64,000 nucleotides of DNA from Lachnospiraceae bacterium (GTDB taxonomy: Bacteria > Bacillota_A > Clostridia > Lachnospirales > Lachnospiraceae): contig SFGN01000006.1 of assembly GCA_004556565.1 (NCBI GenBank), positions 21,392 to 85,391 on the forward strand. The letters run 5' to 3'. The notes beneath the pieces were generated by a model. It worked only from the letters and a program-made list of their open reading frames with translations, did no database searches and had not been told where the DNA came from. Each line of letters starts with the position of its first letter. The first letter of the stretch is position 1. Below are positions 33,840 to 41,540 of this stretch, one piece after another. The translations under genes were made by a program, and so were the position numbers.

Positions 33840-34406
33840 TTGACTGATAATCAAGAATTCGATGAGATTTATAAGAAGTACAAGAATCGTGTCCTGAGAA
33901 CGGCATATCGGTATTCTCAGAATAAAGATATTGCAGAGGATGTGCTGCAGGATACATTTATGGCTCTGTATAGGGACATGAAGGTTAAAGGCTATACATC
34001 GGCAGATGATTACACGAATCTGGATGCATGGCTTTACACAACAGCGAAGCATGCCGCGTTGAACTATGGCAGATTAAGAAGCCGTGAGGTTCTGGCATTT
34101 GATTCTGAGGAAGAACTGCTGATAACTGAAAAGCTTACGACAGAAAGTGTTGAGTCAAAATATGTTGGGATGCTGGATGATGAAGAACGGCGACAGCTCA
34201 ATGAGCGTGTTTTATCAGGTCTGTTAGCAAAGAATCCAAGATGGTATGAAATGATCAGGCTGGTGTGTGGTATGGAATTGTCAAAGAAAGAAGCGGCGGA
34301 ACGGATGAATATAAGTCCGGATTTACTATATGTGACGCTTCACAGAGCAAGAGTGTGGATTAAAGAAACATATGGCGTAGAATATGAAGAATTAAACCGA
34401 TATTAG
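33840..34406 (+). CDS. Sigma-70 family (ECF-like) RNA polymerase sigma factor
   Basis: A 188-residue protein with sigma region 2 (RTAYRYSQNKDIAEDVLQDTF, about 20-40) and region 4 (ELSKKEAAERMNISPDLLYVTLHRARVWIKE, about 142-172). It starts at TTG 33840 with GGGGAT upstream. The DUF4367 membrane protein at 35648 has the layout of its usual cognate anti-sigma-like partner, but murG on the opposite strand separates them. Confidence 0.85.
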   Translation: MTDNQEFDEIYKKYKNRVLRTAYRYSQNKDIAEDVLQDTFMALYRDMKVKGYTSADDYTNLDAWLYTTAKHAALNYGRLRSREVLAFDSEEELLITEKLTTESVESKYVGMLDDEERRQLNERVLSGLLAKNPRWYEMIRLVCGMELSKKEAAERMNISPDLLYVTLHRARVWIKETYGVEYEELNRY

Positions 34407-34442
34407 AATAAATACGGTTTGGCATTCTTTGAATGCAACAAA

Positions 34443-34464
34443 GCGGACCGGTTATCCGGTCCGC
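34443..34464 (-). terminator. Hairpin terminator of murG
   Basis: GCGGACCGG and CCGGTCCGC form a perfect 9-bp stem with a TTAT loop. On the minus strand it is followed by CTTTGTTG, so it more likely terminates murG than the sigma gene. Confidence 0.6.
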
Positions 34465-34479
34465 AATAAAGTGTAAAAA

Positions 34480-35547
34480 TTATTTTTGGGTGATTTCTTC
34501 GGCTAGCCGGATTATTTTTTCAATTGAATCCTGCTGACCGGAGCGGTTCATGGTGTCTATATACTTATCACGATTTTGGTATAATGTATGAACGGCATCA
34601 AGAAGAGTATCTTTTGTTACAGATTCCTCCTCCAGAACAATGCTGAATCCCTGACGTTCAAACGAACGGGCATTCAGAATCTGGTCACCGCGGCTTGCAT
34701 TGGCAGAAAGCGGAATAAGAATATTGGGCTTCCTGAGGGCGAGGAGTTCGCAGATTGCATTAGCACCTGCACGGGAAATGACGATATCCGCCAGAGCGAA
34801 TATGTCACGGAGTTCATCTTTGATATACTCGAACTGGACATAACCGGCTGTGCCGATAAGTGTACTGTCTGTCTTGCCTTTCCCGCAGAGATGTACGATC
34901 TGATAATCTTGCAGAAGTTCAGGCAGGGCAGAACGTACAGCGTTGTTCACTGCAACGGCACCAAGGCTTCCGCCGATTACAAGGATGACCGGTTTATCCC
35001 CAGTAAAGCCGCACAGATTTCTGGCAGCCTGGGGATTGCCGCTTAATAATTCCTGGCGGATCGGAGAGCCGGTGAGGACTGCTTTTTCCTTCGGGAGATG
35101 CTCTAAGGTCTCGGGAAAATTGCAGCAAACCTTTGTGGCTGAAGGAATTGCAAGCTTGTTGGCAAGGCCGGGGGTCATATCAGATTCGTGAATGATGACC
35201 GGGACTTTGTTCTGCTTGCCGGCGATAACGACCGGTACAGAGACAAAACCGCCTTTGGAAAAGATGACGTCCGGTTTCAGTGTGCGGATCAGTTTCCTGG
35301 CTTCACCGAGTCCTTTTAATACCCGGAAAGGATCTGTGAAATTCTGAACGCTGAAATACCGGCGCAGTTTTCCGGAAGAGATACCGTGATAAGGAATTCC
35401 GAAGGGTTCAATGAGTTCCTTCTCAATTCCCTCATAAGAGCCAATGTATTGAATATCATATCCCAGTTCCTTAAGCCTGGGAATCAGAGCAATATTAGGA
35501 GTGACATGACCGGCAGTACCGCCGCCGGTGAGAATAATTCGTTTCAT
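34480..35547 (-). CDS. murG: UDP-GlcNAc:undecaprenyl-PP-MurNAc-pentapeptide GlcNAc transferase MurG
   Basis: Membrane-associated glycosyltransferase making lipid II in peptidoglycan synthesis. The 355-residue GT-B protein shows the G-loops TGGGTAGHVTPNIAL and GGFVSVPVVIAG, HESDMTPGLANKL, GGSLGAVAVNN and the sugar-nucleotide region SRAGANAICELLAL. Length is normal. It lies alone, not in a division/cell-wall cluster, and on the strand opposite its neighbours. ATG 35547 has GGGAGG upstream. It may be a second copy, or the dcw murG moved; the window cannot tell. Confidence 0.93.
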   Translation of the reverse strand: MKRIILTGGGTAGHVTPNIALIPRLKELGYDIQYIGSYEGIEKELIEPFGIPYHGISSGKLRRYFSVQNFTDPFRVLKGLGEARKLIRTLKPDVIFSKGGFVSVPVVIAGKQNKVPVIIHESDMTPGLANKLAIPSATKVCCNFPETLEHLPKEKAVLTGSPIRQELLSGNPQAARNLCGFTGDKPVILVIGGSLGAVAVNNAVRSALPELLQDYQIVHLCGKGKTDSTLIGTAGYVQFEYIKDELRDIFALADIVISRAGANAICELLALRKPNILIPLSANASRGDQILNARSFERQGFSIVLEEESVTKDTLLDAVHTLYQNRDKYIDTMNRSGQQDSIEKIIRLAEEITQK

Positions 35548-35584
35548 AATGAATAACCTCCCTATGTTTTTACACTATAAATTC

Positions 35585-35612
35585 ATATTAAACTTATTTA
35601 AAGAAAAGTCAA
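35585..35612 (-). promoter_or_regulatory. Promoter of murG
   Basis: On the minus strand TTGACT (35612-35607) and TAATAT (35590-35585) with a 16-base spacer. Confidence 0.55.
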
Positions 35613-35647
35613 GAAAAAAAGCAAGAATCAAATTAAGGGGCGACAAC

Positions 35648-36586
35648 ATGAAAGAACCTAGAATTTTTTCACTTCAGGAAGAAGTCAGGCGGGAAGCTGA
35701 ACATATTAAAAAAGAACTTGAGGAAGATCCGACACTGGATGATATCGTGGTGACGGAAGAGATGGATGCTGCTCTTCTGGAGTTAATTCATGCTTATGAC
35801 AGAGAAGAGGAAGAACTTGACAAACGAGCGGCAGAATTTACGGAAGAACTGGCAGCAAGGAAGGCAGAAGAAAAGATAGCCGCCGCTGATGGAAATAAAA
35901 CAATCTGTGCGGAAGATAGAAAAATTGCCGCAGCAGAGGATGACGCAACTAATGAAGAGGAAGATAGAACTAAAATTGTCAGATTCCGCAGCCGCAAGAT
36001 ACGGAAACGTGCCATGGTTTCTGTTGCAGCACTTGCAGTACTGGTGATGGCATTAGGGATAACAAGTGTGGGAAGTAAATCCTATTTGAAGATCGTTATT
36101 GACAGAATACAGGGAGAGAATAGGGTAAGAGTTATTAATGGGACAGATACGGATTGGATAGCATCTGAGGATGAAACAGAGAGTGAAATACTTGTTAAAC
36201 TTGGTAAGAAAATGGGGGTGAATATACCTCAGCTTTTATATAAACCTTACGGCATGAGAGTAACAGGATATGAGTGCACGCAAGAATCGAGGAAGGCAAA
36301 AATTTTTTATACATACCAAGGGCAGCAAATTGAATATTTGATATATTCTTCTGACAGGGATTCTTCATTGGGAGTCGAGATTGAGGATGAACAGGTAGGT
36401 GCGTATATTGTGACTGTGGGCGATGTGGAAATAAAAGTGGAAGAATTTGCTGTTCCTGATGAGGAAGAAAATCGATTTGTTGCATCTTTTTTATACGGGG
36501 ATACCTGTTATATGCTTCGGGGAATCATGGAAAAAGAAGAGTTTATGGAAATTGTAGAAAATTTATATTTTATCCAAAATATGTAA
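35648..36586 (+). CDS. DUF4367 membrane protein, probable anti-sigma-type partner
   Basis: A 312-residue single-pass protein: a long acidic cytoplasmic N-terminus (about 1-118, rich in Glu/Ala), a membrane helix (about 122-140, AMVSVAALAVLVMALGI) and an extracytoplasmic DUF4367-like domain (GMRVTGYECTQ, DTCYMLRGIMEKEEFMEIVENL). Proteins of this layout are commonly encoded directly after a sigma factor and are thought to control it. The candidate partner is the sigma gene at 33840, separated by inverted murG. ATG 35648 is chosen (GGGG upstream) over an upstream frame extension to 35528 that overlaps the murG start. Confidence 0.75.
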   Translation: MKEPRIFSLQEEVRREAEHIKKELEEDPTLDDIVVTEEMDAALLELIHAYDREEEELDKRAAEFTEELAARKAEEKIAAADGNKTICAEDRKIAAAEDDATNEEEDRTKIVRFRSRKIRKRAMVSVAALAVLVMALGITSVGSKSYLKIVIDRIQGENRVRVINGTDTDWIASEDETESEILVKLGKKMGVNIPQLLYKPYGMRVTGYECTQESRKAKIFYTYQGQQIEYLIYSSDRDSSLGVEIEDEQVGAYIVTVGDVEIKVEEFAVPDEEENRFVASFLYGDTCYMLRGIMEKEEFMEIVENLYFIQNM

Positions 36587-36657
36587 GAAATTCATAACTT
36601 TGTTGTTAACTTACCAGTAATATGCCAATAAGGCAGATAGGAGGTACAAACAAAGAG

Positions 36658-37128
36658 ATGAAGAAAAAAAGGATGTTAATAAAAATCATGGCATTTGTGG
36701 TTGCATGCAGCTTGTGTTTTTCGTCTGTGATGACGGTGGCTGCGGAAACCGTGGACGGTGCAGAGCTGACCATGGAGGAAAGTGCAGAGGGTGAAATGAC
36801 CATTATGCCCCGCGGTGCTTATCTGGCGGGAGGAGACTGTTCAATAACGAATCTTGGTAATGGCAGGATTTACGCAGACGGCAGTACATCGGCTAATTAT
36901 ACAGTGAATTATGTCGGGGTTACTGTTTATGTTGAGCGTTTGGTAAATGGAAGTTGGACTTCTTATTATTCCTGGGGGACAAGTGCTACAACAACCAGTT
37001 ATGTCTCTACATCGAAAACACTGAAGGTGGAAACGGGTTACTATTACCGGGTTCGTGCCACACATACCGCGGGGATGTATTCTCCGTATGACTCTGGGTC
37101 ATCCAGTACAGACGGTATCTGGATCTAA
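36658..37128 (+). CDS. Secreted DUF6147-like small protein
   Basis: A 156-residue exported protein: signal peptide (MKKKRMLIKIMAFVVACSLC to TVAAE), an acidic propeptide-like stretch, then a beta-rich domain containing MPRGAYLAGGDCSITNLGNG, VGVTVYVERLVNGSW and SYVSTSKTLKVETGYYYRVR. This matches the DUF6147 pattern found in Firmicutes. Function unknown. AGGAGG lies upstream of the ATG at long spacing, with AAAGAG closer. The stop codon is eight bases before the long hairpin element. Confidence 0.7.
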   Translation: MKKKRMLIKIMAFVVACSLCFSSVMTVAAETVDGAELTMEESAEGEMTIMPRGAYLAGGDCSITNLGNGRIYADGSTSANYTVNYVGVTVYVERLVNGSWTSYYSWGTSATTTSYVSTSKTLKVETGYYYRVRATHTAGMYSPYDSGSSSTDGIWI

Positions 37129-37136
37129 TTGATTTA

Positions 37137-37298
37137 TTTTCCTGAGCGACGGGGGCGGCCACCGAGTGTACCTTATACAGAGTTATACTATTCATCAATT
37201 TAATATATAAAAATATTAAAAGGATAGAAACCTGTGCTGGAAAACACCACTAACTTTTTATTATACATATCGGTGGCTGCCTCCGTCGTTCAGGAGGA
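37137..37298 (+). ncRNA. Candidate structured RNA or mobile element with a 29-bp closing stem
   Basis: 37137-37165 pairs with 37270-37298 without interruption over 29 positions: 24 Watson-Crick and 5 G-U in the plus-strand RNA. The 104-base interior is AT-rich with TTATAC repeated twice and a GTG-loop-CAC mini-hairpin near 37233-37250. There is no T run at the 3' end. It follows the DUF6147 stop codon by eight bases. It could be a 3'UTR structure, an independent RNA or a small non-autonomous mobile element. Confidence 0.6.
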
Positions 37299-37320
37299 GA
37301 AAAGGGATTTGTAATATAGC

Positions 37321-37357
37321 AGTCCGGTCAGAGAGATGGCTCTTTGACCGGACTGTT
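37321..37357 (+). terminator. Hairpin terminator downstream of the structured element
   Basis: AGTCCGGTCA (37321-37330) pairs with TGACCGGACT (37345-37354), followed by GTT. The same palindrome can act for the convergent TSCPD gene on the minus strand. Confidence 0.6.
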
Positions 37358-37434
37358 CCCATGTTCTGTTAAGATGAAAAACTGTCTAAGTCAGATTTTC
37401 TGTACTTCAATCATTATTCTTGAATTATCAGTAT

Positions 37435-37677
37435 TTATTTTCCGGAAGCGGCCTTTAATGCCTGTGCGAGCTGATCCGGGCAGGATGTGGATTTGAATCC
37501 GCATCGGATGCCTTCAATACGGGAAATGACTTCGTTCACATCCATCCCTTCAACCAGGCGTGCGATACCCTGGAGATTTCCGTTGCAGCCACCTTCAAAA
37601 GAAACATTCTTAACTTTACCATCTTCAATATCAAATTCAATTAACCGGGAACAGACTCCCCTAGGTCTATATTGCAT
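37435..37677 (-). CDS. TSCPD domain protein
   Basis: An 80-residue protein with the family signature STSCPDQLAQAL near the C-terminus and a central FEGGCNGNLQGIARLV. It corresponds to the small uncharacterised TSCPD (TIGR03905) family; the Cys residues suggest metal or redox function. Related TSCPD domains occur at the C-terminus of class II ribonucleotide reductases. A strong GAGGAGG precedes the start. Monocistronic. Confidence 0.85.
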   Translation of the reverse strand: MQYRPRGVCSRLIEFDIEDGKVKNVSFEGGCNGNLQGIARLVEGMDVNEVISRIEGIRCGFKSTSCPDQLAQALKAASGK

Positions 37678-38122
37678 GTGTATTACCTCCTCTTATCCTG
37701 ATGTAAAATATATAGTTGACGCCTTAATATTAAAGGCATAGAACTATGACGGTTAACAATGTCATATGTCAATGCTCATTATATCAAAAAGAAGGAGAAA
37801 ACACCAGAAAAACATATAAAACGGTTTTTATGGAAATACCACTCTGCAGAAAAAGTTTTTCTCGTCATCATGCGGCAATTTTCAACATTTCCGTCCTTTG
37901 AAATTATTCTGAACTTCAGAAATGTAACTGTTCAAGTTGAAGAAAAAATGAAATGTGAGAAAGAAATTCACAACCTTCAGAAAGAAAATAGTTTACATTA
38001 GAAAGCGCTCGTGTGTAGAAATATGTAGAACGGTTTTTGGAGCATGTCCGGGGAAAGTGCGTTATAATGGCTGCAAACACAATTCAGCGATTGTGCAAAT
38101 AAAAAGACAGGAGGGCTTCGTT
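37678..38122. other. Divergent intergenic region
   Basis: Upstream of the TSCPD gene lies a small inverted repeat, GCCTT-AATATTA-AAGGC (37721-37737), a possible operator. The remaining 380 bases are AT-rich, with a TATAAT near 38062 before the next gene but no clear -35. An 80-codon frame at 37759-38001 has no ribosome binding site and is not called. Confidence 0.4.
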
Positions 38123-39178
38123 ATGTTTAATGAAGTAGTGACAGGCACCAACATTTTATGGTATTTGATGGCAGGTGTCGGAGTAATCGGGATTCTGGCA
38201 AAGCTGATGAATCTGATTACTTTGCGGCGTATGGTGAAGGCAGCCGCCAACATGCCGAAGAGCACACACAAGCTGATGAAACTGGTGCGGGCAAAGTATG
38301 AGCATGCCTGTATGACGCACGAAAGAGTAGAAAATGTTGAAGCATTTGTAGAGAAATACATATATGAATACAGAGGAATTGTGTTCAGGATTCACACATG
38401 GAGACAGCTTGAAATTCAGTGTATCTGGTTTGCGGGGATTCTGGCGGTGTTCGGCGCGACGGCCCATTTTATGGCAAATGGATTCGGGGAAGAAGTATAT
38501 CGATACATCGGAATCGGGGCGGCAGAGATGGTGCTGCTGTTCGTTATCAGCCAGATTTCTGATGAAGAATACAAAAGAAATGCTGCAAAAAACTATATGG
38601 TAGATTATCTGCAGAATTCCTGCGGACGTAAAGTCAGAAGGAACAGACAGGCGGAACGGGAACAGATAGATGTGATTCAGACGGATCCTTCGCTGGCATA
38701 TGCGGGAACTTCGGCGGGAGGCATGGATGGCGCACCGGGAGGGATGCAGAGGGACTTTTCAGGAGATCCATCAGGAAGGATGCAGAGGGACTTTTCGGGA
38801 GATGCATCAGGGAGAATGCAGAGAGAATCCCCCGGTGGCATGATGCGCGGGAATCCGGCTTATCCGGATCAGGAAAGACGCAGGAGAAGGAGAGTACAGG
38901 AGCGGGATATGGATATGGACAGAAGCGGCGGGTATTCTGCGGAATCACAGAGAACTCCCGATGATTATGATGATTCGTACCGGCGGCAGGATCTGCCGAT
39001 CAATATAGAGGGAGAGCCCCAACACTTAGAAGAGGATGAAATGAGGGAACCGGGAACGACAGAAGAGGCTAAGCAGAGTATCCGCAGGACCGTAAAAGAA
39101 AGGGGGCAGGAAGCGGAAGGACAGCCGGCACTGAGAGAAGAGGCCATTCGGCAGATATTAGAAGAGTTTTTGGCTTGA
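38123..39178 (+). CDS. Membrane protein with repeat-containing basic tail, unknown function
   Basis: A 351-residue protein with three hydrophobic segments (about 10-30, 100-118, 128-145) and a long cytoplasmic, Arg/Glu-rich C-terminal tail. The tail contains three near-identical 12-residue repeats (about 208-242, core MQRDFSGDPSGR, a 36-bp DNA repeat at 38742-38830). I do not recognise the function; proteins with this N-terminal layout occur in Lachnospiraceae. The start is ATG 38123 after GGAGGG. Confidence 0.7.
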   Translation: MFNEVVTGTNILWYLMAGVGVIGILAKLMNLITLRRMVKAAANMPKSTHKLMKLVRAKYEHACMTHERVENVEAFVEKYIYEYRGIVFRIHTWRQLEIQCIWFAGILAVFGATAHFMANGFGEEVYRYIGIGAAEMVLLFVISQISDEEYKRNAAKNYMVDYLQNSCGRKVRRNRQAEREQIDVIQTDPSLAYAGTSAGGMDGAPGGMQRDFSGDPSGRMQRDFSGDASGRMQRESPGGMMRGNPAYPDQERRRRRRVQERDMDMDRSGGYSAESQRTPDDYDDSYRRQDLPINIEGEPQHLEEDEMREPGTTEEAKQSIRRTVKERGQEAEGQPALREEAIRQILEEFLA

Positions 39179-39250
39179 TAAACGAAAGAAGATTTGGTAG
39201 AATGTGCTTGATACAAAATATGAAAGTTGACGGAGAGGAAGGATAAACTA

Positions 39251-40600
39251 ATGGCTGGTAAAGTGACATTTGATTATTCAAAAGCAGCAGGATTTATTCA
39301 GGAACATGAAGTTCAGAGTATGAAAGAGCTTACAGAACAGGCAAAAGCAAAGCTTGTGGCAAAGACCGGCGCGGGAAATGATTTCCTCGGCTGGATTGAT
39401 CTTCCTGTTGAATATGATAAGGATGAGTTTGACAGAATTCAGAAGGCGGCAGAAAAGATTCGTCAGGAATCAGAGGTGCTGCTCGTAATCGGAATCGGCG
39501 GCTCCTATCTGGGCGCAAGAGCTGCTATTGAATTCCTGGGACATTCTTTCGCAAATAATGTTTCAAAAGAAATAAGAAAGTCTCCGGAAATATATTTCGT
39601 TGGAAACAGTATCAGCAGCACGTATATCAAAGATTTGATAGATGTGATCGGAGACAGAGATTTCTCTATCAATATGATTTCAAAATCAGGAACAACGACA
39701 GAGCCTGCAATTGCATTCCGTGTGTTCAAAGAGATTCTTGAGAAAAAATACGGAAAAGAAGCAGCGGCGGGAAGAATATATGCAACAACAGATAAGGCAA
39801 GGGGAGCATTGAAGAACCTGGCAACAGAAGAAGGATATGAAAGTTTTGTAGTACCGGATGATATCGGCGGACGTTTTTCTGTGCTGACAGCGGTAGGTCT
39901 GCTTCCGATCGCGGTAAGCGGCGTGGACATCACGGAGCTGATGGCGGGAGCAGCCGATGCAAGAAAAGCAGCTATTGAGAATGAATTTGAGGAAAATGAT
40001 GCGGTGCAGTATGCGGCAATCCGCAACATTCTTCTTCGGAAAGGTAAAAATATCGAGGTTATTGCCAATTATGAGCCAAGCCTGCACTACGTTTCAGAGT
40101 GGTGGAAGCAGCTTTATGGCGAGAGCGAAGGAAAAGACCAGAAGGGAATTTTCCCGGCGGCAGTTGATTTGACGACAGACCTTCATTCCATGGGTCAGTT
40201 TATTCAGGACGGTGCAAGGATTATGTTTGAGACGGTTCTCAGCGTGGAGAAATCCAGGGCAGAGATCGTGCTGGGAGAAGAAGCTTCCGACCTGGACGGC
40301 TTGAATTATCTGGCAGGAAAGACGGTTGATTTTGTAAATAAGAGTGCAATGAACGGAACAATTCTTGCACATACAGACGGAAGTGTTCCGAACCTGCTCG
40401 TGAAGATTCCGGAGCAGACACCATATTATCTGGGACAGCTTTTCTATTTCTTTGAATTTGCCTGCGGCGTAAGCGGATACTTACTCGGCGTTAATCCGTT
40501 CAATCAGCCGGGCGTAGAAAGCTACAAGAAAAATATGTTCGCACTGCTTGGAAAACCAGGGTATGAAGCGGAGAGAGAAGAACTGCTTAAGAGACTGTAA
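39251..40600 (+). CDS. pgi: Glucose-6-phosphate isomerase
   Basis: Interconverts glucose-6-phosphate and fructose-6-phosphate in glycolysis. The 449-residue length is typical of Firmicutes. The sugar-phosphate loops GIGGSYLGARA and SKSGTTTEPAIAFR, DIGGRFSVLTAVGLLPIA and the family signature GQFIQDGARIMFETV are intact. GGAGAGGAAGG precedes the ATG. Together with glgP it links glycogen breakdown to glycolysis, although the genes are not adjacent. Confidence 0.97.
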   Translation: MAGKVTFDYSKAAGFIQEHEVQSMKELTEQAKAKLVAKTGAGNDFLGWIDLPVEYDKDEFDRIQKAAEKIRQESEVLLVIGIGGSYLGARAAIEFLGHSFANNVSKEIRKSPEIYFVGNSISSTYIKDLIDVIGDRDFSINMISKSGTTTEPAIAFRVFKEILEKKYGKEAAAGRIYATTDKARGALKNLATEEGYESFVVPDDIGGRFSVLTAVGLLPIAVSGVDITELMAGAADARKAAIENEFEENDAVQYAAIRNILLRKGKNIEVIANYEPSLHYVSEWWKQLYGESEGKDQKGIFPAAVDLTTDLHSMGQFIQDGARIMFETVLSVEKSRAEIVLGEEASDLDGLNYLAGKTVDFVNKSAMNGTILAHTDGSVPNLLVKIPEQTPYYLGQLFYFFEFACGVSGYLLGVNPFNQPGVESYKKNMFALLGKPGYEAEREELLKRL

Positions 40601-40638
40601 AAAATCATTTCAGCATACAAGATGAGAGTGGGATACAG

Positions 40639-41310
40639 ATGACAAGTAATTGGTATTTGATATTGATGGGCGTATTAGCTCTGGTGGCTCTGATTCTGGT
40701 CATTATCATCATTGTCGTAATTGTTAAAGGAAAAAAACGTGGTGATGAATACGATGATTATGATGAAGACTATGATGACGAATATGACGATTCGGAAGAT
40801 TATGATGACGAATATGATGATTCGGAGGATGAATACGACGACGAATATGATGATTCGGAGGATGAATACGACGACGAATATGATGATTCGGAGGATGAAT
40901 ACGACGACGAATATGACGATTCGGAAGAAGATTACGATGTCGAGGATGAATATGAAGAAGAACCTCCGAAAAAGACTTCCGGAAGACGCTGGAAGATTAT
41001 TCTGGAAAATCTTGAGACATGGGAAAAATTCGACCTGGTTTTCTGCGATAATGTTGGAATCGGCAGGGAAAAGGGAAGAGATCAGTTTGAAAAATATATG
41101 CCGGTCAGAGAAGATCCGAGGGTATCCAAAGTTCATTGTGCAATTGTTATAAGAAGAGACGCTCTGTATCTGAAAGATATGGGATCCCGCAACGGAACCT
41201 ATCTGAACGGAATCCGAATCCAGGAGCCGGTCGTGATTCAGAAAGACGATATAATCGGTGTGGGAGGCACACAGATAGAAGTAAAAAAGGTGTTGCGTGA
41301 GCGGCGATAG
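40639..41310 (+). CDS. Membrane-anchored FHA-domain protein with acidic repeats
   Basis: A 223-residue protein: an N-terminal membrane helix (about 6-30), a highly acidic low-complexity segment (about 35-105) built of an 11-residue DDEYDDSEDEY repeat, and a C-terminal FHA domain with GIGREKGRD, DPRVSKVHCAIV and DMGSRNGTYLNG. FHA domains bind phosphothreonine, implying Ser/Thr kinase signalling at the membrane; no kinase gene is adjacent. The 33-bp DNA repeat (40774-40926) probably varies in copy number. It lies 38 bases after pgi. Confidence 0.88.
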   Translation: MTSNWYLILMGVLALVALILVIIIIVVIVKGKKRGDEYDDYDEDYDDEYDDSEDYDDEYDDSEDEYDDEYDDSEDEYDDEYDDSEDEYDDEYDDSEEDYDVEDEYEEEPPKKTSGRRWKIILENLETWEKFDLVFCDNVGIGREKGRDQFEKYMPVREDPRVSKVHCAIVIRRDALYLKDMGSRNGTYLNGIRIQEPVVIQKDDIIGVGGTQIEVKKVLRERR

Positions 41311-41345
41311 ACAGAAACGTTTTTGTTAATAAATTAATGATTATC

Positions 41346-41424
41346 ATTTTACAAGAGCCACAGAGGCTCTGTAAAATGAGAGAAAATGGCAGAGAGGCTT
41401 ACAAGAAAGCCTCTCTGTTTGTTT
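41346..41424 (+). terminator. Two consecutive hairpins ending the FHA operon
   Basis: CATTTTACAAGAGCC (41346-41360) pairs with GGCTCTGTAAAATG (41366-41379) with one bulged A. AGAGAGGCTT then pairs with AAGCCTCTCT (41391-41416), followed by GTTTGTTT. Confidence 0.75.
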
Positions 41425-41450
41425 ACAAGGGTATCAAGCTGTGATAAAAT
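41422..41450 (+). promoter_or_regulatory. Promoter of the aconitase-like gene
   Basis: TTTACA (41422-41427) and TAAAAT (41445-41450) with a 17-base spacer. The -35 lies in the T-rich tail of the preceding terminator. Confidence 0.55.
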
Positions 41451-41540
41451 AAAACTCACGAGCAGATAGGGAATGCCTGCCGTTTCTGGCATGAAAGGCA
41501 TCCGAAACAGAAAACAATTTAGAAAATCAGGAGGTCGCAC

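Noticed and set aside
34480..35547. Part of a dcw cell-division cluster
   Set aside because: No other mur, fts or mra gene is adjacent; murG stands alone on its strand.
37759..38001. 80-codon plus-strand frame
   Set aside because: No ribosome binding site and an AT-biased, low-information composition; it lies across a promoter region.
40774..40926. Iteron-like origin
   Set aside because: The 33-bp repeats are in frame, encode an acidic linker and do not resemble protein-binding iterons.
40675..41152. Long alternative frames over the FHA gene
   Set aside because: They are by-products of the 33-bp acidic repeat; the FHA frame has a membrane helix, domain motifs and a ribosome binding site.
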